This document shows, in pieces, positions 1-9,860 of a stretch of 64,000 nucleotides of DNA. This DNA is from Rhynchopus sp. YZ270_cl-10 (lineage: Eukaryota; Euglenozoa; Diplonemea; Diplonemida; Diplonemidae): positions 620,001-684,000 of the forward strand of contig OZ037923.1 of NCBI GenBank assembly GCA_964035575.1, given 5' to 3'. Position 1 is the stretch's first letter, and the number at the start of each line of letters is the position of its first letter. The notes under the pieces are model-generated. The model was given only the letters and a program-made list of their open reading frames with translations. It was not told where the DNA came from and made no database searches. The position numbers and the translations under genes are program-made.

Positions 1-2
1 TT

Positions 3-2606
3 TTATGAAAAATCGAGCAGTTGATCTAAATATTTATCTCTCAGTTGACTCGTCGGCGCTTTCACCCACATTGGGTCAGAGGAGCTCAAGAACATCCCAA
101 AGATGCAGTCGCTCTCGGGTTCCTGTTGTGTTGTGTTGTTAAAATAGAAGAAGAAGAAGAAAGATGGGGCCTTGTTTGTGCGCTCAAAGCCGGAAAACAA
201 AAAGACGAAGAAAAAAAAATGTGTTAAACTGAAGTATGGCTGTTGTGGCTAATTGAGTACTCAAAAGAAACAAAGCTTCTGTCATTTTTTTTTCTCTTCA
301 ATCCGTTTTTGTTTGCCTGCTATCTTTTAAAGATTCCCTCTCCGATTTCGCTCATCTTCAAATCTTAACCTATTACATACCGTCAAAGGCAGGGGACAGA
401 CATTCTGCAGATCACACATGGGGAAGGTTATGTCGATTTGAACCCCTTTGACTTCGAACACTTCTGACTCAGGTTTGAACGAGAGCGTGACGTCCTGCCA
501 TGTGGTGCCGTTCCCTGCGACGATCGCAAGCTTCAACGGGATCGCGTCACTGCGGATGGAAAGAACGGATTCTGTCGTCTTTTGCGAGACATTGTCTGAA
601 TCCGTCTGGCAGCAGCTGATCGGAATCACCTCGCTTGCTGTCGTAAACTGCACCGCAGGACGCGAGCTGTCCCCTCCACTTTCCTTTTGAAACCGCTCAT
701 GCAACTCCTTCTCAAACTGTTCCCGCTGCGCGGTCTTGCTTTGCAACGCCTCCCTTTGCTGCTGATGCACGGTCTTCGAATACCGTGCATACAACTCAGA
801 GTCCTGCAATGCGCCAATCACCCTCTCCTTCTCCGCCTGCGCTATCTGTGGATGCGACGAAACCGCACTCCTAAAGTTCACCACCCCTTCTCTGATGTAC
901 GGATCCTCCAATATGTCCCTCGTTGACGCACGCTTCTCGGGCTTCTTCTCCAACAGAGACTCCACTATACGGACCATATCCTTGGAGTACAGTGAGCCCG
1001 CCTCTGCCGCAATTGAAAGGTTGTCTTTGGTGATCTTCTCACGTAGGTCGTGCATGTTCTTAGAGGTGAACGGTTTGCGCAGGAACAGCAACTCAAAGAG
1101 AACAACACCCATCGACCAGACGTCCGCTTTTTTAGAATATTTCGAGCCATCCCAAAGCTCCGGAGAAAGGTAACAAGGTGTCCCACAGAAGGTCTGCGCC
1201 ACCTTGTCAGAGATCGTGCGAGCATAGGACTGTGAATACCCGAAGTCACCGATTTTGACGATCCCAGCGGAGGTGAGGAACATATTGGCAGATTTCACGT
1301 CGCGGTGCAGCATGCGTGAGGAGTGGATGAAGTTGATCGCAACGCAGATCTGCAGAAACACGAAGACAGCCTCGTGCTCTTTGAAGTTGTGCGCGGCAGG
1401 GCCCCGGCACACTATCTGCTGCTCGAGGTCGCCCCCCTCGGCGTACTCCATGACAATGAGCAGCGACTGCACCGTGTAACAGTCCATGATGTGCTTGATG
1501 ATGAACGGATGCTGCAACACAGCCATGCATTTGATCTCGGAGAAGGCGTACTTCAGGTCGCGGTTGTCCATGTCCTTTGTGTTCATCACCTTCGCAACGT
1601 ACGTCGTATTGTCGATGCTGTCCGAGACAAGGTACGCAGCACCGTTCGCACCGCGGCCGATCTTCTTGAGCTTCCTGAAGCGCACGTCGGTGTCGGTCTG
1701 TTCACCAAGCCAGCCGTCGATCTTAGTCGACTTCTTGTCGCTCTTCTTGACCTTAGGTTTGGCGGTGCCGCTCTTGAAGTTGCGCCAGTTGCCTTTGTTT
1801 TCAGGCGATTTATCGTCCTTGGTTGCAACCGGGGGTGCTTCGGAAGCTGCGCGTGGCTGGGTGTGCTGAGGGTGTGGCTGCTGATAGGTTTGCTGTTGGA
1901 GTTGTTGTGGGGCGTGCGCGTGGGGAAGGGGAACTGGGCGCTGCTGTTGTTGGAGTTGTTGTGGCTGCTGCTGTTGCTGTTGTTGCTGGAGTTGTTGTGG
2001 TTGCTGTTGTTGTTGCTGCTGGAACGGCATGGCCACATGCGGGACCACATCGTAACGAGCTTGAACAATGTTGCAGACGTTTGCAGGGCGCAGGTAGTAG
2101 ACTACTTGCGCAGCTTGGCCTGCGAGGTCTGCGGGCTGCTGTGTGGGTGGAGAGGGGAGTTGTTGTTGCTGTTGTTGTTGCTGCTGCTGTTGCTGTAGTT
2201 GTTGTTGTTGTAGTTGTTGCTGCTGTTGCTGGGCAAACAACTGCTGCTGAAGCTGCTGCTGTTGCAGAAGTTGCTGTTGCTGCTGTATTTGGAGCTGCCG
2301 TTGCTGCTCCTGCTGGCGCTGCTGTTCTTGGAAGATCTGCTGCTGCTTCAACAGCTCCTGCTGCTGTCGTTGTCGTGTTTGCTGTTCCCTCTGCGCCCGC
2401 TCCTGCTGTTGTTGATGCTGCAGCTGCTGCAACTGCACAAGACGTAACTCTTGCTGCTGCTGTCGTTGCACCTGTTCCTGTTGCTGCTCTGCCTGCAACT
2501 CTTGCAGAATAGAGTGCACATGTGCCTCCTGCCCCCCCTCTGGCGCCTGAGGCAACAAACGCGTCTCCCGACTGCTGCAATCCGCAATCGAATTCAAAAT
2601 CGACAT
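3..2606 (-). CDS. NEK-like serine/threonine protein kinase with polyglutamine N-terminus (two exons)
   Basis: Exon 1 is 381-2606 and exon 2 is 3-122, giving about 781 residues. Residues 35-240 are dominated by glutamine runs. The kinase domain spans about 308-570: glycine loop GRGANGAAY, VAK lysine, catalytic loop HRDVKSANMFL, DFGYS, GTPCYLSPE and a closing LLEKKPEKRAS block. The HRDVKS/GTPxYLSPE pattern fits the NEK family. A charged probable coiled coil follows (590-660). The first ATG is at 2606; an upstream TTG was ignored. The long frame reads on past a GTATGT donor after ...PLPLT. A pyrimidine-rich tract ending CAG at 123 leads into EPESDCIFGMF...LLDFS and a stop, in the same phase, so I infer a final 39-residue exon. 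NEKs usually act at basal bodies, flagella or mitosis. The substrate is unknown. Confidence 0.88.
123..380 (-). other. Inferred spliceosomal intron of the NEK-like gene
   Basis: Donor GTATGT follows codon ACG at 381-383. The acceptor is preceded by a TTCTTCTTCTTCT tract and ends ACAACAG at 123. Length is 258 bases, phase 0. Without splicing, the kinase frame would end about 18 codons after the donor. Confidence 0.6.
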
Positions 2607-3287
2607 CGCCAAAAAAAAAATAAATACAAACTAAGGCCCGAGAGTTAGATGGCCTCTGGGTGGAATTTGGAAGAAAAAAAAAAAGCCCCCCTCCCACTAC
2701 ACTCCACCCCCGTTGTGTGTGTGCTGTACTGTGGAGGTGTTGTTGAACTGTGTGGGGTTAGTTCAGGCACTCCGCTAGGTACTAAAGTTCTGTTGATTGT
2801 CAACAGAACTTTTTGAAAATGGGGGGAAAAAAAAAAAAAAAAAAAGTTCTGCTGAGTGGTTCAGACCCGTTCTACCTGTCAAAAAAGCTCAGGAGAAGAA
2901 GATATGGAGAGGTGAGTGCTCAAACGTCCCAAAAAAGTCAAAATCGGGCGTTGGTAAAAAAAAAAGTTGCGTACCGTGCGCCTGCGGCGCAAGCATGTAC
3001 CCCACCAACGTGGACCATCAACAGAATATTTTCAAAATCGGGAATCCTAGCGGAGAGCCTGGGTTAGTTTGCATTCAAAAAAAAAAAAAAATGAAAAAAA
3101 TATTTCGATACTTCTCTCACTGAATTCTGCTAATATGACACTCGGCTAGATTGTTGCGCTTTTATTTGCTTTTACCTTTTTTTTTTTTTGGTTCAAATAA
3201 TCAAAATTCAGACACCTCCAAACCCTCATACAATCATCAAATTGCATCAAAATGGACAAAAAAAAACCCCCCCCCTCATTTTAAAAC
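2607..3287. other. Gap between two minus-strand genes; simple sequence and a partial repeat
   Basis: It holds long A/T homopolymers, a short inverted repeat CAACAGAACTTT/AAAGTTCTGTTG (about 2786-2812) and half of a dispersed element (2968-2996, containing GCGTACCGTGCGCCTGCGGCGCAAGC) that occurs complete at 13425, 16469 and 31493. No gene was seen. Confidence 0.6.
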
Positions 3288-3782
3288 TCACCTCGGGTTT
3301 GTCGCAAGGTATTCTGCCTTCGCTTTTCTTCGGTGTTCCACCTCCTGGCTGTAGTCTTGGATATCCTTCTTATCCATCCATTGACGGAGTACCCGGGCAT
3401 CCGGCCGTTCCACTGCGACCAGGTTCCCCTCCTCATCCACAGAGTTCATGAGCGGGGACATAAAGTCTATCTGCGGGTCCAGCTCCCCCGTCTGCAGACG
3501 TGCAGCCTGCTGCATGTTTTCTAATAGCCGGACGTGGTTGGGGTTTTGGTTGCGGTCGTTCTCTTTCACCTGCGAATTGACCCTAGCCTGGTACAGCTCA
3601 AACTCCGGCCCATCAATTGCCCCTGCATCCTTCGCAGTGACCCTCCGTGCAGGCATGTTCCACCTAAACAGATAGTACCCCACCGCTGCTGCGCCCACCC
3701 AGGAGGATGCACTGCGCACTATCTGGCTGAAGGACTTTGGGATGTGCCGTCCCATGTGCTCCTGCAGCATGCTGTTCGCCAT
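3288..3782 (-). CDS. Unknown protein with one probable membrane segment
   Basis: 164 residues from the ATG at 3782 (MANSMLQEHMGRH...). The upstream in-frame extension is low-complexity and unlikely to be translated. A single hydrophobic stretch (about residues 24-38, SSWVGAAAVGYYLF) follows a basic, amphipathic N-terminus. The remainder is soluble, charged and rich in Asn, Gln and Glu. This layout fits a small single-span mitochondrial inner-membrane protein, but that is inference and I recognise no family. The frame stops at a TGA lying within AG|GTGAGT, a good splice donor. A further exon cannot be excluded, although no convincing one was seen before the next gene. Confidence 0.6.
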   Translation of the reverse strand: MANSMLQEHMGRHIPKSFSQIVRSASSWVGAAAVGYYLFRWNMPARRVTAKDAGAIDGPEFELYQARVNSQVKENDRNQNPNHVRLLENMQQAARLQTGELDPQIDFMSPLMNSVDEEGNLVAVERPDARVLRQWMDKKDIQDYSQEVEHRRKAKAEYLATNPR

Positions 3783-4050
3783 CTTGGGGGGTGTGTTCTG
3801 TTGGGGTGGAGTTGGTTTTGAGGCTATGAAGGGGGACAAACTATAAAAGAGAAGCGAAGTTGGGGGGGAAATAGATGCAATAAGTTCTCTCACCCTCCCG
3901 TTGTGTTACGCAACTGGTCTAGATAGCACTAAAAAAAAAAGAAACAAACCCACTGCGGAACCTTGAAGCCAGCCCTGCAAAATTCAAGATCTCCCCCACA
4001 CCACCCCCATCCCCCTCCATCTCCTCCTCCCCTCTCCTCTCTCTCTCACC

Positions 4051-4797
4051 CTACAAATACGGCACATCCACTGTGTTATTGTAGCGGTCCTTCTGCTCCA
4101 GAAAGGCTTTATAGGGCACCACATTGCCTTCAGCATCACCCCCGTCACCCCCCTCCACACGCGACGACACAAGCCGCCCTTCAAGCGCATCGCATCCACG
4201 CTGCAGGGCAAACCCTCTTCTCCCATTCACCATGGCGAGGGTGGTACGCTCTTCTGGGGTGTCTGTCCAGAAGGAGAGGGAGATCTCTTTGGCACGCCTG
4301 GTGCGGAAGAGCAACCCGGGGAAGGACACGCAGGGTTCCCAGGTGGTGACGGTGTCGCCGCTTCTGTATGTCACCAAGGGGTCGCAGAGGAGCTGCCGGG
4401 TGCGGTTCTTTTCCCCTTCTCCGGACAGCAGAACCGCACGCCACTGCAGATGAATCTGCGGTGCGGTGACCACCTCGCACACAGCGATATCCTCCTCATT
4501 GGACGCAGAAAACAGCACGTCCACCGCGTCATGCAGTGCTCCTACCACATCCTCTGGTGCATTATACCCCGCAACCGGACGGGAATTTTCCGCAAAGACA
4601 CGAAACTGCTCCGCACGTTGAGAAGAGGAGCACACAAAGAGACGCGAGAGCACCTCGCTTACGGTATCTTTGTTAGGGTTGGGTTGTCTCTGAAAAGATG
4701 CATGTGACCCATCTGAAGGGGTGCTGTAGAAACGAAGAGAAGGGAGAGCAGATGCTACACAACGTGGCCGAAGAGGTCGGACCAAAGATGATAGCAT
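4051..4797 (-). CDS. Unknown protein with a mitochondrial-type presequence
   Basis: 248 residues. The N-terminus MLSSLVRPLRPRCVASALPSLRFYSTPS is rich in Arg, Ser and Leu, lacks acidic residues and contains RFYS|TP, a typical presequence cleavage context, so import into mitochondria is likely. The rest is a soluble mixed alpha/beta-looking sequence with many Arg and Glu. No motif that I know is visible. It could be one of the lineage-specific mitoribosome or respiratory-complex subunits common in Euglenozoa, which is a guess from targeting alone. The ATG at 4797 is the first in the frame. GC-rich third positions distinguish it from the A/T-rich flanks. Confidence 0.68.
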   Translation of the reverse strand: MLSSLVRPLRPRCVASALPSLRFYSTPSDGSHASFQRQPNPNKDTVSEVLSRLFVCSSSQRAEQFRVFAENSRPVAGYNAPEDVVGALHDAVDVLFSASNEEDIAVCEVVTAPQIHLQWRAVLLSGEGEKNRTRQLLCDPLVTYRSGDTVTTWEPCVSFPGLLFRTRRAKEISLSFWTDTPEERTTLAMVNGRRGFALQRGCDALEGRLVSSRVEGGDGGDAEGNVVPYKAFLEQKDRYNNTVDVPYL

Positions 4798-5697
4798 ATC
4801 GCTTTGTTTCTGAAGGGGGGGAGGGGGGGGAGTTTGAAAATGTTTTTGTTATAGCTTGTACTCTTTGTTTTTGCTATTTTGAAAACTTGGAAAAATCACG
4901 TGTCGCAACAGAATATATCCACGTCACGCCCACCCTCCGCCCAGCTTACTTCCATTTCGCGGTCTACGTTGAGATGTCCTACTCCCGCTACCGCTCGTCA
5001 GTCAACGAAACGGGTATAATTGGAACACAAGGGAGCAAATCCTTGTGCGAAGTAAGTGACTCGGCTATTTTGTATTTACGTTTGTTTAGCCTTTTAGATC
5101 CTTAACCAAAGCGATGTGCGAACTTTAATGTAGTTTCCGGCTTACTCTGTCGCGGGGAGGGAGGGGAGGGTTGTGAGTGGATTTTGGTGTTTTAAAAAAA
5201 AGTTGATGGGGGGGAAAAGGATTTTTTTTTTTGAGAACGTAAAAACAAAACACCTGATTAACTGCTAGAACACATCGGACATTAAAAACTCCAAAACAAA
5301 TATTCCTCTCAAAAAAGAGAGAGAAAACAATTTGCCTCACAATGCACACACAATACATAACTTAACCCCTTCTCGTGATAGTGTATTTTTTCTTTTCTTT
5401 TCCAAACCCCAAAAATCCCGAAGCCCCTCATAAAGTACGTAGGAGAGGTGGAGCACAAAGGAGGGGGGAAGGGGCGGGAAACGGTAAGACTCATGACCAA
5501 CCGAAGAATCTTTCATTTCCAGACGTATTGCATAAAAAAAAATGACTTCACTGCGGGTTTATCGAACCCACAAACCTTTTTTGCCTTTTTTTTTGCCTTT
5601 TTTTTTGAAAAAAAAAATGTTGGAATAGTGTAGTTGCCACCTAGCTCCACTATATTTTCTTTTCCCCCCTCCACCCCAAACCTACCCAATAAAACCC
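4798..5697. other. Intergenic gap, no gene seen
   Basis: Mostly simple sequence. A GGTTCGATAAACCC-type hairpin (on the minus strand, about 5555-5580) and a TAGTGTAGTTGCCACCTAGCTCCACTA hairpin (5625-5652) belong to dispersed families seen elsewhere. Confidence 0.5.
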
Positions 5698-6057
5698 CTA
5701 CTGTTTTTCAACATCGTACATGCTCTGGAGACGTTTACGAACTATTTCGGGGCGCAGGATGCCTATAAGGTGCCCCTTTGGGAAGAGGGGTGCGGTTTTG
5801 CCTACTGGGGCAGGCGCAGCCTCCTTCACCTTGCGCTGGAGAAGCTCCTGGGGGAGGTTGTGGTGTCCAGCAGGCTGGTCGCCCTGGCTGACACGCATGC
5901 GGTCACGCTCCTGACGCTCCTGCTTGTACTGCAGGTTCTCGACCTTCTCCAAGTTCTTCGACAGAATAGATTGCTTCATCTTGTGCTTCCTCACATTCGC
6001 ACTCTTTTTAGACCGCGACCTCCATTGCTCCCTTGGGACTTCCCCGAGACGCACCAT
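5698..6057 (-). CDS. Small basic protein, unknown function
   Basis: 119 residues from MVRLGEVPREQW at 6057. The 70 codons upstream in this frame are low-complexity and probably untranslated. The first 60 residues are strongly basic and helical-looking (RSRSKKSANVRKHKMKQS, then KQERQERDRMR). The C-terminal third has KGHLIGILRPEIVRKRLQSMYDVEKQ. No membrane segment or targeting signal is visible. The charge suggests binding to RNA or ribosomes, but no family is recognised. It is the last gene of the left cluster before a 26-kb gene desert. Confidence 0.6.
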   Translation of the reverse strand: MVRLGEVPREQWRSRSKKSANVRKHKMKQSILSKNLEKVENLQYKQERQERDRMRVSQGDQPAGHHNLPQELLQRKVKEAAPAPVGKTAPLFPKGHLIGILRPEIVRKRLQSMYDVEKQ

Positions 6058-7161
6058 GTTTTTTTGTGTATTTGTGTTTTGTCTGGGATGTAAATGATGT
6101 GATGCAGAGGGAGAATGGAGCTGAGGTTGAGATTTGAGGGATATTAAAGAGAAAGGGGTGGTGGTGGATGTGACGTTTTTTTGCATGTGTGGAGAAAAAA
6201 AATATTTTATGTCAAGAAAGAATGAAAGATAAAGAAAGAAGGAGAAGAGGAAGGGGAGAAAACACAACAAAGAAAGGTTTTGTGATGATGGTGTCTACTG
6301 TGAACCTAAGCCTCGTACTGCTTAGAGAACTGAACTTTTTTAGAAAGAAAAGTTGATTTGAAAAGACAAAAAGCCCCCTTCTGAACAGTATACCTTTTGG
6401 CATACATTGGAAAGAAAACTGGAACAAAGATGAATGTGCCTGCTCGTGCAAAAACATCATTTACCACTATTCGTTGTTACGCTGAAACACGCTGGGTTTG
6501 AAGATGGGCTGTCTCTCCGTCACAAAAGACGGTTGTTCGGGATGATGATCATCACCCCATTTTTGTTTATATTGAAGGTTCAGGCACGAGACATTTGCCT
6601 CTCGGGCATATGCGCAGTCAGGCCGGGTGAATATCGGCCTCCAAAAAAAGAACAAAAAAAAGGTCCTGCTGGACGTTAAATTGCATCCCTTTTTGGGCAA
6701 AAGAAAGTGAAGTTGAAAAGTGCTAACGACTCGCCAAAAACTGGCGGCAAGCACTGAAGGAAATCAAAATTGATACTGCACGCTGCCCTCTAGGCTCCAG
6801 GACCGTCTGGCGCCAGACTCTCCGCTGGGTGTGGGTGGGGTTATCGGCTACCCTTATTTTGTAACTACAAGATGGATCTTGTCCAGCGTTTGCCTCTTCG
6901 TTTTTTATCTATTTTTTGATTTTGCTTTTTTGTGAACGAAAAGCGCAAAAGAAAAGAAAATTTGTAAAGATGAACGTGCCTCTCGTGCACACAAAATCTT
7001 TACTACATTTCCGTCCTCGCGCTGGAACACGCTGGGGTTGGGGTTGGGGTTGGGTTTGAAAGAAAAGAGAAGTTAAAAATGCAAACGCCTCACCAACTCG
7101 GCAGGGACGCAAGGCATCGGTTCTCTGCGAATTTAAAAAAGGAAAAAAAATTATTTCATAT
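6058..7161. other. Repeat-rich gap with hairpin modules
   Basis: It contains an imperfect CTAAG-hairpin module (6298-6328), two copies of the TGTGC-stem module (6429-6456, 6969-6997) each followed by CGCTG(A/G)AACACGCTGGG, and the related GTGCTAACG...AAGCACT module (6708-6755). A GGGGTT run (7032-7058) is a local expansion inside the second copy. No gene. Confidence 0.5.
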
Positions 7162-7189
7162 CAGTCCTATTCGTGGTCCTTTACCCCCC

Positions 7190-8386
7190 CCCCTAGGTGG
7201 GGGCAAAACCCCTATTTTTTTGAGGCATTTTGACTTTTTTGGACTTCCGCGCAAAGTACGTACAAACCACCCCTCATACCCACCCAGAAATGGGTCAGAA
7301 ACACCCTGTGACCCGAAAATCCATGCTAAGGGCGACTCAGAATATGAAAAAATGCAAAAAAATAGTGAAAAAGTGGCCTTTTGACGGTTTTGGCCATGTT
7401 GGGTAAAATGGCCATTTTTGGACAAAAAAATCAAAAAAACAGCAAAATTTCGACGTCATGACAGCTGCTTGGGCACAAACCTACCCCAGGGAGGTCCTGT
7501 GAGTCCATTCCGACCTGTTTTGGACACTTTAGGTACTTTTTTTGGCCGTTTTTTGGTGTTTTTAGGTCAAAAAATACCCTGGACTTTACCCTGGACGTCC
7601 CTGGGCCGCGACTTGCGCCCTGCTTTTGGACCCACTCTGGGCCAAAAAATGGGTGAAAACCCCCGAAAAAGCACTCCGGGAACCCAGATAGTTCCAAATA
7701 TCCACCAGAAACCCACCCAAACACCTCAAAAACATGCCAGAAAAATATTTTTAAAAACACACTTTTTCAAATAAGTCATTATGGAACCTGCCCAGATGAA
7801 CTTTTTGAAAAAAGTGTGTTTTTGAAAATATTTTTCTGGCATGTTTTTGAGGTGTTTGGGTGGGTTTCTGGTGGATATTTGGAACTATCTGGGTTCCCGG
7901 AGTGCTTTTTCGGGGGTTTTCACCCATTTTTTGGCCCAGAGTGGGTCCAAAAGCAGGGCGCAAGTCGCGGCCCAGGGACGTCCAGGGTAAAGTCCAGGGT
8001 ATTTTTTGACCTAAAAACACCAAAAAACGGCCAAAAAAAGTACCTAAAGTGTCCAAAACAGGTCGGAATGGACTCACAGGACCTCCCTGGGGTAGGTTTG
8101 TGCCCAAGCAGCTGTCATGACGTCGAAATTTTGCTGTTTTTTTGATTTTTTTGTCCAAAAATGGCCATTTTACCCAACATGGCCAAAACCGTCAAAAGGC
8201 CACTTTTTCACTATTTTTTTGCATTTTTTCATATTCTGAGTCGCCCTTAGCATGGATTTTCGGGTCACAGGGTGTTTCTGACCCATTTCTGGGTGGGTAT
8301 GAGGGGTGGTTTGTGGGTACTTTGCGCGGAAGTCCAAAAAAGTCAAAATGCCTCACCCGTCCTGAAGGTTTTGCCCCCACCTAACC
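7190..8386. repeat. 1.2-kb near-perfect palindrome (arms about 580 bases, spacer about 35)
   Basis: The left arm (7190-7770) and right arm (7806-8386) are reverse complements with only scattered differences. The same translated strings occur on both strands, for example TKFRRHDS-type frames starting at 7418 and mirrored at 8158. These frames are low-complexity and I do not call them genes. This is a foldback structure that would snap into a long hairpin. Confidence 0.85.
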
Positions 8387-8981
8387 CCCCCCCCCTTTGG
8401 GTCGGTGAACCGGAAATTTTGGAAAAAGGGGGGTAAAATAAGGGGGGGGGGGGGTAAAGGAGGGGGTAAGGGGGGGGGGTAAAGGACCATGTTATGGGTT
8501 TGGTCATGTTTTTGGGTGGGAAGGGGGTACTTTTTCATACACCGTGGGGTGAAATTTTGTGCAACACAGTGTGACGACACATGATCTAATGATAAATGTA
8601 TCGTCTGAAAAAAATTCTCACCTCCTTGCGACCTCGCAAGTGGTCATGAATCATGGAAATCCACATCATCCACATCATCTTTCTGCCTGTGCCTGTACCA
8701 TGACTGGTCAGGGATGACGATGTTGCCTCAGATTCCGTGAGGTGTCCCAAACGTATCGCCCACGCGGCACAAACGTACCCACCTGCACCCATCTACCTGC
8801 ACACCCGATGAAAAACAGGGGTGAAGGATTATTTGCACTTTACCCTTTCCTCATTTCGAGCTTGTCTCCAGCTTCAAATCAGACCAGTCCTACAGTCTCC
8901 GGATGTACGACCCGCTGAACACATCAGCCCCTACCAGCAAACCATTAAACAAAACAGGTACGCGCGGCATTATGTGAAACT

Positions 8982-9097
8982 ATCACCCCATAATTACACG
9001 CCAGGTGGTGTTTTGTCACGAGGGACCTAAACCCCCTCGCTTCGCTCGTGGGTTTAGGTCCCTCGTGGCAAAACACCACCTGGCGTGTCGCGGTGAT
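8982..9097. repeat. Long stem-loop
   Basis: ATCACC...ACACGCCAGGTGGTGTTTTG pairs with CAAAACACCACCTGGCGTGT...GGTGAT around a short CTCGCTTCGCTCG apex. Nearly every base of the arms is paired. Confidence 0.8.
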
Positions 9098-9117
9098 AAT
9101 TACCCAAAAATTGCCTG

Positions 9118-9161
9118 GTGGCTGGTACTTTACCCCCCCAGGGGGGTAAAGTACCAGCCAC
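9118..9161. repeat. Perfect stem-loop, GTGGCTGGTACTTTACC arms
   Basis: The arm GTGGCTGGTACTTTACCCC and its complement meet over a C/G run. It sits beside blocks of GGGGGTAAAGGACCATGTTAT that also occur at about 8440-8485. Confidence 0.8.
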
Positions 9162-9390
9162 AACAGGGTACTATAAGGGGGGGGGGGTAAAGGACCATGT
9201 TATTTTGGCCTGAACCGTTTTTTTCTGAAAAAGGGGGTAAAATAAGGGGGGGGGGGGGGGGTAAAGGAAGGGGGGGGGGGGTAAAGGACCACGAATAGGA
9301 CTGATACATTCTTTTCTGACGAAAAGAAAGGTATAGATGGTGCTAAAAATGTACAAAAGTTTTTGAGGTGATCCAGTCTCACGCTTTTTC

Positions 9391-9860
9391 ACACATTTTC
9401 ACATGGCTTCACATGGTTTCACACATTTTCACTTGGTTTCACACATTTTCACATGGTTTCACGGTGTGAAAAAGTATGTACGAAAGTGAAAAAAAAACTG
9501 CTTCACGCACTCTGAGTGGATTAGAGAAACAGAAAAAAAACTTGGTGTTTTCACATGGTTTCACACATTTTCACTTGGTTTCACATGTTTTCACTTGGTT
9601 ACACACATTTTCACTTGGTTACACACATTTTCACTTGGTTTCACACATTTTCACACATTTTCACATGGTTTCACATGGTTTCACATGGTTTCACATGGTT
9701 TCACATGGTTTCACACATTTTCACTTGATTTCACACATTTTCACTTGATTTCACACATTTTCACTTGGTTTCACACATTTTCACTTGGTTTCACACATTT
9801 TCACTTGATTTCACACATTTTCACTTGTTTTCACACGTTTTCACGGTGTGAAAAAGTGTG
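9391..9860. repeat. Minisatellite of 10-base units TTTCACNNNN
   Basis: Decamers TTTCACATGG, TTTCACACAT and TTTCACTTGG alternate through 9391-9470 and 9547-9860. Between and after them lie GTGTGAAAAAGT inversions, so the block can fold back. The long open frame here (VSHIFTWFHTFS repeats) is a consequence of the repeat, not a gene. Confidence 0.85.

Larger units (their letters stand above)
7162..9304. mobile_element. Composite inverted-repeat element with CAGTCC/GGACTG ends
   Basis: The ends are CAGTCCTATTCGTGGTCC and GGACCACGAATAGGACTG. The flanks, when joined (TTCAT-AT-ACATTC), restore the consensus of a short dispersed repeat (compare 58155-58170), so the element interrupted that repeat with an apparent 2-base AT duplication or none. 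Inside are a 1.2-kb palindrome, G-rich blocks and two stem-loops. No transposase frame was found. The CAGT start and 2-base site are compatible with Tc1/mariner relatives but do not prove it. Confidence 0.6.

Noticed and set aside
1323-2512. Long plus-strand frames opposite the polyglutamine region (poly-Leu, poly-Ala, poly-Val)
   Set aside because: They are shadows of CAG/CAA repeats of the kinase gene. The kinase frame has conserved catalytic motifs and they have none.
7032-7058. GGGGTT repeats resembling ciliate-type telomere sequence
   Set aside because: Only about four units, in the middle of a dispersed CGCTGGGTTTGA module. Best explained as slippage of that module, not an internal telomere.
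7418-8158. Mirrored ORFs of about 110-135 codons in the palindrome
   Set aside because: Low-complexity, Phe/Gly/Lys-rich, no motif, and present only because both arms carry the same sequence.
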